Assembly: GCF_000276665.1 (NCBI RefSeq)
Contig: NW_004955460.1
Span: 5,181,225 to 5,245,224 of the forward strand
Source: Chinchilla lanigera
Taxonomy: Eukaryota; Chordata; Mammalia; Rodentia; Chinchillidae
Length of the DNA: 64,000 nucleotides
Reading direction: 5' to 3'
Each line of letters starts with the position of its first letter. Position 1 is the stretch's first letter. This document shows positions 34,015 to 45,800 of the stretch, piece by piece. The translations under genes were made by a program, and so were the position numbers. The notes beneath the pieces were generated by a model that saw only the letters and a list, made by a program, of their open reading frames with translations, searched no databases and was not told the origin of the DNA.

Positions 34015-37000
34015 AAGTTCCCCCGTCTTCCTATCAGTCCATTGCTCACCATCTATTCAGCCAATTTTCCAATCCAGGCTTGCACTCTATAGACATTGGC
34101 AAAGGTGTCACTTCTAAAGAGTGTAAATGATAAAGCTGAATAGTCCTTTACTAAACAGTTCTATTCTTTTTTTTTCTGGGAATAAACCTGGAACTTTCCC
34201 ATATATTTCTAAATTTTAAAACAGGTCTTGCTAATTCTCTGTTTGCTCAGACTAAGGCTCCAAATTTCCTTCCTCCTGCCTCAGCCTCCCAGAGTGCTGA
34301 GATCTCAGGTGTGTCCCACCATGCTAACTCATATTAGGGCTTCTTGTGTGCTCTGGGCTGGTCACTTTTCTTGTTCCTCAGAACCTGGACTGGTCCAGTG
34401 CTTCCCTGATCTACACAAGATACTGGGACAGTTCTCAAACTCCACCATGGGCCCTTGTGTTTGTGCCTGAGAAGAAGTTTGGTGTGGTGGAGCTCATGTC
34501 GGCACAGCCTGCTCTGAGCAGACCGGGGAGGTGGAATACAGAGACTTCTCACCTTCACATCCAAAGGCAGCCCACCAGTCTAGCAGCCACCATGGGTTCA
34601 GAGTACAAGGACATGGCAGGTTTGACCTGTGTCCTAGAGTTCTGGTGGCATGGAGACCTGTGATAGTGCTCACCTGAGAAGACCAAAGGGTACAGAAATC
34701 ATGGCAGAGTGATATCTTGGCCAACTCTCTCTTGAACTCAAGTAAATGATCTTCCTGAAATAGCAATAATAAGAAAGAATCAAGATTCTGAGAAAAAATA
34801 AACTACAAAGTATGTAGCTTTTACTCTGGCAAATGGACCGATGATTGTGATATCATATAGATCTGAGCAAAGCTCTGTGTTTGATGACCAATCTGAAACT
34901 AGAGATGACTGACCTGGGAGAAGGGCCTGAGATAACACCGCTGTGTGGACTCCCCAGGAGCCCCTTCCCTGTCCTGCCCTGGCACCTGTTGAGCTTACCT
35001 CAGCTGAAGGTCACCTCAGCTTTCTCCCTGAGCACTCAGCCTGGGCAGATGGGACTTTATGACTACACATATTCATCAGCTCTTCACTCGAAAATTGGGA
35101 ATTTGCTCCCCTATTGATCAAATTGATTTAAAGATTTTTTTTTCAAAGAACAAGCTTTTACCTTGATATTTTTGTACCATTTAATCTTAATTATCAACTT
35201 CAAATTAGAGACTCTTGGAGAATAATTGGACCATGGGGTGCTGTGCTCATTCTTGGACTAATGCACAGATTTCACAGTTGAACGTGTGGTTAGGTGGAGG
35301 GGCCAGTTGGAGCTGGTGGGTCTGCCTTTGGTGTGCATATCACTTACTGCCCTTTTCCCTTCTGTTCTGCCTCCTGACCACCATAATGTGAATAGCTTTG
35401 TGGTACTATGTGCTCCTACCACGATGTTTCTGCCTTGGGACCAGCTGACTATGGGCTGAAACTTGTGCCAAATAAACCATCTGATTTCTTAAGTAATATG
35501 CATCGGGTAATTTGTCCCAGAGACAGAATGCCTGACAATACATTATACTTTTGTTTTTTGTTGACATTAGGTAGCTATAATTAAATCAAATGGACATATC
35601 ATGTCAGTAGTAGAAAAGGAGATACATTTCCAGTGTTGTGCATCCCAACAGAATTTTTCTTACATATGCAAGTACAGAAACCACAAATCAGGCTTTTGAG
35701 GATCTGATATTTACTTTAACAAAAATAAATCTTTGTTTAAAATGATTTACAGGGAAATAACTAAAATCCATCAGGTACATAAAATGAAAAGATGCTAACC
35801 TCATAGTGGGCTATACAAGCTATGTTGTTTTATTTTTTTAGAGATTTTTAATTTTAAAAATTAAAAGAAAATTAACAAAACAACAATGAAGACAAAATCA
35901 AAACAATACAAAAACAACAAAAATGATACATGGCCTAAAAAGAAAATGATAGGAATTGACAATGGTTGCTACACTACGTACTGTTATCTTCAACAAAGTT
36001 GCTCAGTCCACAAGACATAAGACTGTAAGATTGAGAAAACAATCAAAGACAGTAACAAGTAATAAAAAAAACTGGAAGTGATGCAGAACTTCACCATACA
36101 AGATGGTAGGAGTTCAACAATGGTTCTTATACAGCATGTTGTTGTTTTCAGGTCAGTCATTCTGATTACCACATTCAAGCATGCAAAATTGGTCAAGAAA
36201 AAAGAAAATTTTAAACATTGACTGGTCCTTTCAATAAACCACAGACATCACCAATACACCTATCCCTGTTATTCTTATATACATATAAATTTTGTTTTTC
36301 ATTTAAAAAAACCCAAAATAGCAAAAACAAATATATAAAGAAAACAACATAGAGAACAATAAAAATTATACACAACTTCAAAACATGGTGATAGGATATT
36401 AACAGTAGTTATGATATTACATAATATCATCTTAAAAATGGTTGCACTTATAACAAGATATATGCATGCAAGATTGATCAAACAATTGCACATTAACTGT
36501 TCCTTTCAATAAACCAAAAGATATTGGTAGTACAATTATCCTAACAAGCTATATTTGTAGTACATGGAATTAAAAATTTCTTGAAATAGTGAACCATTGT
36601 TCTCTATTTAGGCAAAGCTTTAGGTATGAAGTTTACATGTTTTCTGAAAGAATTCAAAGTCCTTCTGGGATTTGTTAGCTTAGTTTGCATAGCCCTGTGT
36701 CTGTCTGTCCTGCACCAGATGGGGTGACCTGGCCATCCAAGCTTTCATTGTGCCCTTTGTACTGAACAAGGCCACATCCTTGGCTGAAGTGACTCACAAG
36801 CACAGCACGAGACCCCCAGGATGATCTGCAGCAGGAGCAGCATCTGCCAGAACTTGTCCCAGGAGAGCCTGAGGGACATGCAATGGCAGTGCTCACCTGG
36901 GCCTACTGCAGAGGAGGTAGTGGGGTCTGAACACACAGCTAGGACCAGGGACAGCAGAATTTAATGATGTTACATCATCTACTAGTCACCAAGCAAAAGA

Positions 37001-39215
37001 CCAGTACTTCATTAAATATGTTTCTAACAAAACCATACTATCTTATTTGCAATATCAGGAAAATACGTTGAATGCACTAAAGCTATTCATTCTTTCACAA
37101 AAAAATTATTCCTAAAATTTTGGAGAAATATAGTCCTCCTTTCAAAAATTCTTCTATTAATACATATACATATTTTATATGTTTATATTTTATATATAAA
37201 GAATACATATTTAAAAATATAAACCTCAGTAGACATTCTGATCACTTAAGAAGACCAGGATATGAGGTTTTGATCCTTTTCCAAATCCCATCCATGATTT
37301 TTCCTCCTAAAGCATGTTCACAGTAACTGAGTGTCTTCGTTACTTTTTTGTCATTGCTGGGACAAAATATCTGATGCCCAAAATTAAGGAAGGAAAGGTT
37401 TATTTAGCTTATAGTTTGTGGAGATTTTAGTCCATACTTGGCTGGCTCCAAGGCCAGGTGGCACATGGCAGAGAGCAACAGTTCATGGCGGCAGAAGACA
37501 GCAAAATAACAAGAGCAAAATGGAGGAGTGGCTGCTGGCAGCATTATCCCCTCCCTTACACTGTGTGCAAACTACCTGCACCAGGGCAAGTGTAGCACTC
37601 ACACCCATAATTCCAACATTGGACCATGAATCAATCATAACTCTAGAAGCCTGCCCCATGACTGTGTGAGGCTTTGGGGGGACACCCAGACACAAACCAT
37701 AACACTGAGGAGGCACCATTGAGAGCCTCCTGCACAGACAGACCTATGTATTCTTCTTAATTTTTCCCATCCAGTAATGAGAAAGGTCCTGGAACAGAAT
37801 GTCTGGAAAGATTCTCTTCCATACGAAGGCCCTGGCTTTAGGATCCTTGCTCAGTCTCTCATAACCAGGCCTGCACCTGCTGGAGTCAGGCAAAATGTCA
37901 CAATATACTCCTATAAAGTTAACATAGTGTGGAGTACTGAAAATGACCCAAAGTCCAATTTAAGTATCAGCTATATTTTTGGGGTTTTTTTTTTAACAGA
38001 TCACAGACTGTCTCTACCCATCAATTCTTTCTTTCCTGGACAGGTTCGTTTGAAATTTTATGAGGATCCTCTGAGAACTGAGCTCACGGAACATCTCACA
38101 CATTCTCTAGCAATAAATGGGAGCTGAATGGCTGTGAAATCCATCCTGTTCTCAGCACTTTTGTCCTACATGGTTCACGATTACTGGAAATCAATGGAAA
38201 ATGAAATCATGCACCTTGCCTTCTTTCTGGATAATCAGGCAGATTCAGCAACATAGAGTTTAAATAGGGAAAAAAGTGCACAGGAAATGAGGCCAAATAA
38301 AACATCTGTGGTACCGTGGGCTCAGCTACTCCTATCTGGGGTGCACCTGATAGATCAGATTCTCTTTCCCCTTAGCTCTGATATAGAGGCACCACCTTGA
38401 GGAGCATAGCATGTCCACAGGCTGCACCTGAGGCCTGACAGGGCTGAGCGCTGGACCAGCTAACTCCAGGTTGGGAAGGGTGGGTTCATAGGATCTTATG
38501 AGATGCAAATGTTTATTATCTTGGTGCCAGTGAGTTGTTAGTCTTCCAGTACAGGACTTGTGGGTAGAACAGAACAAGTCTTGCTTCATGTGCAGGCCTT
38601 TAACGCCTTGTGTTTACACCGCTCTGCAAAAACAAACAAACAAAACAACACAAAACAAAATCCACCCAAAAATACTGCTTGAGAGGATCAGATAATTTAA
38701 AGGAAAGACACCTGCTTCCTGAATCCACAGAGAAAACTAAGGTGATAACACTCACTTACTATCACATAGACAGTAATTTCATATTTATTTTGTGATTGGT
38801 AGCTCGATAATTAACAACTTTTGAAGAACACTGAGACAAGATGTTAAAAGTAAAACTACAAAATCCCTTTCCCATCTACTTTCAAACAAGTTGGAACTAC
38901 AGAAATTTTTCTGCTACTGACACCTTTTATAACATTTACTTCTTTCCACATAGCAACTGTGTACATAGTACACCTAATAAAGACCCTGATATAACTGCAG
39001 TACATTGTAGTGAATACACTTGGGGGTTCCTTGGTTCAGGTGCAGATACAGATCACTAATTGCACAGTACAGTTCCTTTGCTGTCAATAGCCACTGGCTT
39101 TATGTGCCAGTGGGTCCAGCCCCTCAGTGTGCCAGCTCAAAGCTTTGAGTGATACCACCTCTCAGCGCTCAGTGTTGCAGCTCTTAAATTAATCCTAAAT
39201 TCTGAGCTCGAGCAT
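34015..39215 (+). repeat. V-repeat unit U2, downstream half
   Basis: Collinear with 22009-26990. It holds a B1/ID dimer SINE (about 34165-34330, minus), a MaLR-like LTR (about 35175-35535), L1 3' UTR fragments in minus (about 35830-36540, with the GATAGGA..T.A.CA.TGGT motif twice, suggesting a local duplication), a single copy of the unidentified repeat (36600-36985, minus) and the younger solo LTR at 37332-37704. No gene. Confidence 0.72.
37332..37704 (-). mobile_element. ERVL-MaLR-like solo LTR, U2-specific, with 5-bp target duplication
   Basis: On the minus strand it begins TGTTATGGTTTGTGTCTGGG and ends GTAACGAAGACA. CTGAG flanks it on both sides (37327-37331 and 37705-37709). The matching site in U1 (about 25110) is empty, so it inserted after U1 and U2 separated. 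Same family as 4709-5058. Confidence 0.85.
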
Positions 39216-39479
39216 ATACCCAGTACTCTCAGTCTTCCCTGTTAGCTCCTCAGCAGCTAAATCCACAAGTTCCTTGTAGGTATTCTGGAGCTCTTCTAGC
39301 GGCTTCTACCATCTGTCTGGGGGTCTTCTGCAGATAGCCACAGGTCCCAGATAGCTGCTATCCCTGGCACTTTGTTGCTCTGCTGCTCTCTGGTGCAGCA
39401 GGACTGGGTCACATGTGTTTGGTCTGTGTCTGAAGCTACGGCCTAGGCATCCACAGGTGTTTCTGTGAGTGACAGAGGA

Positions 39480-39805
39480 TGTGTGGATGAAACACCATGC
39501 CCTATTTCCTGCTGTCCCTTGTCCTAGCTGGGTACTCAGGCCCTATTTCCTCTCCTGCAAAAGACTCAGGTGAGCGCTGCCCTTGCCAGTCCTTCAACCT
39601 CTCCTGCAACAAGCACTGGCAGTTGCTGCTCCTGCTGCAGCTCATCCTGGCCGTCTCCCACTGTGCTTGTGCATCACTTCAGCCAAAAGTGATAAAGCAC
39701 GAGTCTGAATTTAAACCTCACTTTGCTCCACTTTTTCCTTTGACAATGACAACTTTCAAAGTTCACAGTCTTCACCCAAATACATTAGATGATCAAGATG
39801 TATGA
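39480..39805 (+). repeat. Unidentified repeat family with coding-like frame (+ copy)
   Basis: An open frame from 39497 begins MPYFLLSLVLAGYSGP and contains SGERCPCQSFNL and HWQLLLLLQLILAVS. Three relatives lie in the opposite orientation at 23930-24290, 24390-24740 and 36600-36985, where the frame reads LLSLVLAVC...HCHCMSLRLSWDKFWQM with the same hydrophobic stretch LLLLQ.IL. It looks like a signal-peptide-like start, a Cys pair, then a second hydrophobic segment. I do not recognise it. It may be part of an LTR retroelement or a processed relic. Confidence 0.45.
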
Positions 39806-40998
39806 AAATTCATTCCCATTTTCATTTCAAGCTTTAGTTGTTATTTGAAACAAAATTGTAGCATAAACACTCTCAATATTGGTTAAGCTTCTAGAGAAGT
39901 TGATGTCATTATTGAAGTGTAGTCCATGTGTCTTACAGCCTCCCAACAACGGGAGGCACCACTGTTGTAAGCACACTACCTTATGTAAAATACGTAAATG
40001 AAGACAGAGTCATGCATTTCTTCTCCTTGTTACTTACTTTTCTGATCTAGCATAAGTTTTGTTTCATGCATGTCATTCTTTACATAAATCAGAGAGTATT
40101 ACGATCATAGGAAGATACTGTACTGAGTTTACTTCTTTATCAAAACTTGAGGGCAGTGTTTGGAAGAGGCCAGGTCTCTTCACTCTCAAGCAGGTTCTTC
40201 TCCTTAGCCATTGTACTGTCTTTCTTCTGAATTTGATGGTCTTCTTGTCTTGTAGGGATTCTCTAGCATTTTGGTTAGACATGCCTATACAGGTACATAA
40301 ATTCTATACTACTACTTAATTTATGTGACACCCAAAGTAAAACATGTCTAGTGCAGCCTCTGTTCTGTGCTGTGCTGTTCTGTTCTGCTCTCTTTTGTTT
40401 TTGGAAAACAGGGAAGGTTTGTTTGTCTTTTATAAACAGTGATACATGAAAGACACATGTGTGGAGGAAACACTTTCTCTGGAATTAAGACACTACACAC
40501 ATCTCCAGAATCTCCTTTCTACTTTCCTTCTCCCTGTCCCAGGATGACAAGCCCTCATCCTAGGCTATCTGGTTGTGAAACAGAAGAAAATTTTTAAAGC
40601 AGGTTCTATCATAAATCAAATGTGATCTATACGTTTATCTCTTTCAGCTTCACCTATAAATGATTATAGCCTTTAAAGATCATGCAGGAAACACAATAGA
40701 AGATTCAAATGGAGCTGGGATTTAAGTTTGCAAAGTTCCAAATCTTGTTCATTCAAATACTTCACACTGTAGTCAGGAGATGGTGTGGCCAGAGTAGGTC
40801 TAGTCTATGATCCACCTGTATAAGATGGGGAATTTGCACCTCCAATGGCTATATTTAACATCTAGGGTTTCTTTAAGAGACTTACACAGAAAAATAAACT
40901 AAATATAAAGCAGGTATTGGTGTGTAAGTATGAAGTGGCATGAGCATCAGTTCCAGCCTATTTAAGAGGACCTTGTCCCAAAACAAGAAATATATAAA

Positions 40999-41096
40999 GG
41001 GCTGGAATGTAGCTCAGTAGTAGAGCACTTGCTTAGCATACAAGAGGCCCGAGGTTCAATCCCCAGCAGAATAAATAAATGAATAAAAAAGAAATA
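40999..41096 (+). mobile_element. Older ID SINE
   Basis: GGGCTGGAATGTAGCTCAGTAGTAGAGCACTTGCTTAGCAT...GAGGTTCAATCCCCAGCAGA, then AATAAATAAATGAATAAAAAAG. It is closer to the general rodent ID consensus than the GGTACC-type copies elsewhere in the window. Confidence 0.88.
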
Positions 41097-41369
41097 AATT
41101 GTAGGTGAAATGGCTCATTTACAAATTCTAATAAGAAGTGCGCCAGTGCATACTACTTGTGAGCCAAATGTCAGTAGAGAGTATTGCCAATAATATCATA
41201 CACATTTTTCAAAATCAATAAGAAAGTATAGTAAAACTTTAGATAGAAAGTAACCTGTTCTGTGAATGTTCTGCAAGATGAGTGAATTTTAACTTGATAA
41301 ACGAGTGATGTCTTGCAATATGAGTACCATATGACACCAAATATCACATGATTGCATCTGAGCCATTGG

Positions 41370-41485
41370 TTCCTCTTTCTCTCTGTGTCTCTGTCTCTAT
41401 CTGTCTCTCTCTCCATTTCTTTCTGTATCTGTGTTTGTGTCTGTGTCTGTCTGCCTGTCTGTCTGTCTGTCTCTCTCTCTGTTTG
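41370..41485. repeat. TCTG/TCTC microsatellite
   Basis: Pyrimidine-rich (TCTG)n and (TCTC)n mixture. The open frames across it on both strands are low-complexity artefacts. Confidence 0.9.
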
Positions 41486-41593
41486 AGATTGTGGGTGATC
41501 ATCTCCCAACAGCAAGACATTATGCAAGAGATCTCTGAAGAGAAGGAAGAGAAAAAGCTAGAAGAATCCCTCCCTTAAAGTGAGATTAGGAAA

Positions 41594-41839
41594 ATGTGTA
41601 GAATGTGGGAAACAATGCAAAATTTTGTTGAAAAACACCACCTGAATAAGACTGTAGCAGTGCGAGCAATGAATCTGCTTAACAACAATGCAATGTTGTA
41701 TTTCCATGAAATCCTCAAAAGGAGGAGAAGGTGTCATTGGATAGGTTCTTCATTAAAATTGCATGCAAAGAAAGAATCTGTTGAGCCAATAGATAGCAGT
41801 GATTCCCTTAGTGATAGTGAAAGTCATTCTACTCAATAG
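41594..41839 (+). mobile_element. Tigger/pogo-like transposase C-terminal relic
   Basis: An 81-codon open frame reads KTVAVRAMNLLNNNAMLYFH, EILKRRRRCHWIGSS, then an acidic Ser/Asp/Glu-rich end. The pattern ..A...NL.NDNA...F..ILKRR resembles the C-terminal end of pogo/Tigger-class transposases. No N-terminal part was found. Assignment rests on pattern recall only. Confidence 0.4.
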
Positions 41840-42687
41840 CTCTCCTCTCTCTTGTCTCCCTCACACCACCAGGAAGGTTTTCAAAGGTAAACGCAGGGTA
41901 ATTTGCTTATTTTTCTTTATTATTTTGTATAATATGGTTTTGTAATTCTTTTTACATAAGCATTTTTGGGTTGTAGAATGAATCATCTGTTTCCATTATT
42001 TTTTATGGGGAAATTCTCTTTCATGTAGGTCATTATATACTTGTATGATTTGGAAGGATATACCTGTTTTTTTCTCCTCAGATTAGAAATTTGTCTAAAT
42101 TGGACTTCTTGAAATGCATGTGATTTTTGTCATCGACTCTAGGGTTGGACAGATTCAGGTTGGATGCACCAAACATTTCATGACAGCAGCGTATGCTACA
42201 TCCTGTGATGCAGCCAATTTTCTGTTTATGTTTCCAGAAGTGTGCCTTGGCAGCGCAAATCCTTTGTGACATAACCTGTGCTAGGAGCTATGAATACCAA
42301 AGAAAATTACATGATGTTTGATATAACACTTCAGTTTTGATAAAAAATAAAAATTTTATCCTTCATAAACTTTTTTTTTAACTAAACATAGTAGAAAACT
42401 GAAGTTCAGTGAATTACGAGTAAGAACAACTATATTTGGAATCGAAGGGCTCGTGTTTTTAATGTTCATGTTGGGCTGAGACATAGTGCCTGCTTAATGT
42501 GTGAGTAATCCTGGGTTCTATTCCTAGTACTGCAAAAATAGTAAGAAAAGTTTTAAAAGGATTGTCTTTCTCTATAGCTACAAACTGCGCATATTTATTT
42601 ATATGTATCCAAATATGTGTATATGCATACTCACTTCCACTTTCAAATAATAGGCAATATTTTATTTCTTTAAAATGTTACCAGAAG

Positions 42688-42722
42688 TAATCCCAGAAGA
42701 GCCATTCTGAAAGATAAGAATG
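42688..42722 (+). pseudogene. TRGC: Dead TRGC gene, exon 2 relic
   Basis: The flanks align with TRGC exon 2 and its introns (42050-42660 with 5540-6000; downstream GTTAAGATTTA with GTAAGATTTA). The exon is TAATCCCAGAAGAGCCATTC..., 35 nt instead of 36, which shifts the frame. It reads into TGA, and the codon aligned with the interchain Cys is no longer Cys. The splice borders AG and GT survive. Confidence 0.6.
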
Positions 42723-42877
42723 GTTAAGATTTAGTACGTGCCTGCTTTTATCTCATGATGTAACATTCTTTTTTCTCCCTCCTGATTGTGTTACTGTGGA
42801 AAATTTTGGCTACAGATAGAAAGGCCAGAGGCTGAATATTGCAGAATGACTGGAGGACTTTTTAAATTCATAATTTT

Positions 42878-42975
42878 GGGTGCTGGGGATATAGCACAGT
42901 GGTTACAGTGCCTGTCTGGCAGGTGCAAGGTCCTGAGTTCAATTCCCCACACCAAAATTAATTAATTAATTAATT
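42878..42975 (+). mobile_element. ID SINE in dead TRGC intron
   Basis: GGGTGCTGGGGATATAGCACAG...GAGTTCAATTCCCCACACCAAAATTAATTAAT, flanked by AATTCATAATTTT (42865-42877 and 42976-42988). Confidence 0.88.
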
Positions 42976-43739
42976 AATTCATAATTTTTCATAGTTCATC
43001 CTAAATAAATAGAACTTCTGCTATTAATTTTGTTCAGAGAAGTAGAAATGTGACTTGGCCAATATTTCTATCATCAGAAAGAATTGTGCTAAAATGCTCA
43101 GTCCCTAGGGCAAAAAAAGGTCATTTTCTAAAAATAATTAAGAAATTAGAAGACTTCCTACTACAGTGTATAAGCTTTTTTTTTTTTTTCTTTTTAGTCT
43201 TCATGGAGTTGTCCAGAACACATCTCATTTAGGTGAAATATAGGTATTTACATAATACAATTATCCTAGAGGCATTTCACATGGTACCTGGCACACAATG
43301 ATCATATAAAAGGTTTAGCTTTCATTAAACACTATCTTTTCTGTGTGTCTTCTCACAGATTGGACACACACATACACACACAACACACATACTCACAAAA
43401 GTCAAATAATAGGAAATCCTCTCATATGAAAAGTATATTTATAGCCTCCATAATATTTTTTCTCACTTGCTAAAAATCTCTTACAACAAACTTGACCACA
43501 ACTGCTTGGATTTTAAAGTGTTCTTTATTTTCCCTCTTTTTAAAAAATCTTTCTCAGATTGTTACTTTGTAAATTTGACCTACTACCAATAGACCTCTGA
43601 GTAGCTTTGAATCAGGGTTCTTATCTTAAACCAACAGAGACCAGAGAAAGGAGCAAGTTAACTCTGTAATTGCAATTTAGGAATTCGCAATGCACAAGAA
43701 ATATTTTATGTACATCAACTTAAGCTGGAAAACAAAAGC

Positions 43740-45420
43740 ACATTAAACAATTAGCCAAAATTTGTAATTTGTTTTCTACTATAAACCCTCCTTAGGCTAA
43801 ACAGGACTTTGGCCATTCAACCCCAGGGTGGAGTTCTAGCTTTCAGATAACTTCAGGTAGCACCAGGCTAGTGATAATGAGCAAGAGCTGGCTTTGGGGC
43901 TCCCAAATCCAGGAGAAGATCCTGGGCTCTGTCTCATTCTGTGCTTACTTTGAAATGAAAAGACAATCCCTATTTCACCTCTCCAATCTTGGAAGGCATG
44001 GTTGGACTTGTTTCTTGGCCTTGTGCCTCCTTCCTAGCTAACTGCTCAGATGAATTTTTAGTCTCGGCCCTCATCTGAGCTCATTGTTGTCATCATCTGT
44101 TTTCATAAAGTGCTCCTTTTTTTTGTATCAGCCAGCCTGCCTGTGGCACCCTGCATCATATCCCAGCACACTAAAGCTAATCAGCTTTTTATGTCTTTGT
44201 TTGTTAAGGCACAAGTCATTTTTTTAAGTTATTTTCATTTGATTAGACCACCTGGTTCCCCCAGTTCCCAGCTGAGCCCAGATGATCTTGGACTCACACA
44301 CTTCACACACACACACAGACACACACACACTCGCAATATCTCCCTTTTCCAGTTGTTTTCATCCAAGTGTTGGATTCTCTAGTCCCTCCTGTTGTGGGAC
44401 ACTCTTGCAATTTTGACAGTATCTGAGAGTTTTTGTTATTGTGGGCTACTTCTACTTTCTACTTGGTTTTCTTGGTACAGGCCTGTCCCATGAACTATGT
44501 GACAGTTGCCTGGAAGTTGCTCTCATTGTGGGCCTGTCCTACAAATTGTTAGAGAGCAACTCTCGCTGTGGGCCTCCCCTGCATACCACTTGGGGTTGTA
44601 AATTTCATCTGACCTAATCCACCTCAAATTACTAGTTACTCTTCCAGAAGTGATTAGGCTTCTCTTCTCTCCTTATGGGAAGGGTTGTTCCTCCCTGGAC
44701 CTACCAAACCTTAACACAGTCCTGTAGCATGCTGTTGTTCCAGAATTGTCCTGAATCCCCTCAGGTTCCATGTATGCTGACAGGACAGAGTTCTCTGGGC
44801 TGTGGGAGGGCCAATTTCTACTCCTAGCTGAAGTTTCCCCCAGTGACAACAAAGGTCTCATGACTCCCACAGCTTAGGCCCTTTCAGGCTTGAAGACAAA
44901 AGGAGACAGCAAATCTGTCATCTCTGCTCCCTTTGTGGTTACCAGAAACGTTGCAGAATAAAAACAATCAGAGAGACCAGTGGGGAAAATGGAAGATTTA
45001 TTCCAGGAGTTTAGATGCACGTCACTCAGCTGAACTCATGTCCAAATGCTGGGTGTTAGAACAGAGGAAATGTTCTAGTTTCATACATTTGTCTGAGGGG
45101 GCTATTCTTTAGAACATGGGCAGGGGTGGGAAGAAGAGAGAGTATAGAAGCAAGACAAAGCAATCAAAAACAACTAATAACTTAGGCCTGAGAGAAAACA
45201 GAGCCATATGAATCCTGTGATAAAGAGATGACATAAACTCTATTCACAGGATGTAGTTGAGAATCTTATCTGTACCAGATAAGAAGTTATAGCTATGGGG
45301 GGCAAGGGGTTTCAAAGGGCAATGATCTTTAAGTCCTGCTTCACAAACATGTTGTATAGAAAAAAATCTATAATCTTATTTACCACAAACACATTTTTCC
45401 CAATTGGACTACTATTTTCT
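43740..45420 (-). other. Unassigned insertion in the dead TRGC intron, possible LTR
   Basis: Intron 2 is about 590 bp in the intact gene but about 3 kb here, and this stretch accounts for most of the extra DNA. On the minus strand it contains CCTGGAATAAATCTTCC (polyadenylation-like) and GATTGTTTTATTCTGCAACG near 44940-45005, which suggests an LTR. I could not place the family or its ends. A (CA)n tract lies at about 44300-44335. Confidence 0.3.
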
Positions 45421-45678
45421 TAAAAAAAAGAACCTGATATTTAATATTGAGAAGGTTCTAGGTAATTTAGTAGAGGTTGTTAATTGAGTTGAGTTGCAAA
45501 CTTAATCTTGCCTTTAGTGGTCTTGGCAGAAGTGATAGACACTGACCTTTGGGTTTGTGTGTGAGCGGTGGTGTCACTTCAGTGCAGAACATCAGAAATC
45601 AATACTTGTGACATCACCCCATGGTGTGTCCCATGCTGTCACACATGCAGCTCAAACTCATGACCCTATTTATCTTAG

Positions 45679-45800
45679 GTTTGCTGGGCCTACAGCTCAC
45701 CAGCACCTTTTACTATTATAGCTACATCTTGCTGCTTCTAAAGAGCACCCTCTGTGGAGCCCTGATCATCTTCTGTCTGTGCAGAAGTTCAGCTCTCTAA
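45679..45800 (+). pseudogene. TRGC: Dead TRGC gene, exon 3 (membrane exon)
   Basis: After TTATCTTAG, phase as in the intact gene, it reads LLGLQLTSTFYYYSYILLLL, KSTLCGALIIFCLCRSSAL and a TAA. The membrane Lys is kept. The stop replaces a Cys codon of the intact gene and removes the last seven tail residues; in-frame AGG GAC AAG AAT AGC ACC TGA follows it. The 3' flank to about 46490 is homologous to 6773-7700, but the AATAAA is lost (GAATTTAAC at about 46200). With exon 2 broken and exon 1 not found, this is a pseudogene. Confidence 0.85.

Larger units (their letters stand above)
39806..42049. other. Region between U2 and the dead C gene
   Basis: No J segment or C exon 1 recognised. Contents: an ID-like SINE (40999-41070, A-rich tail), a TCTG/TCTC microsatellite (about 41370-41485) and a DNA-transposon-like open frame (41594-41839). 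The short frames around 40059 and 41171 have no recognisable homology. Confidence 0.5.

Noticed and set aside
41171..41527. 118-codon minus-strand frame rich in Arg, Asp, Thr and Gln
   Set aside because: Most of it is the translation of the TCTG/TCTC microsatellite.
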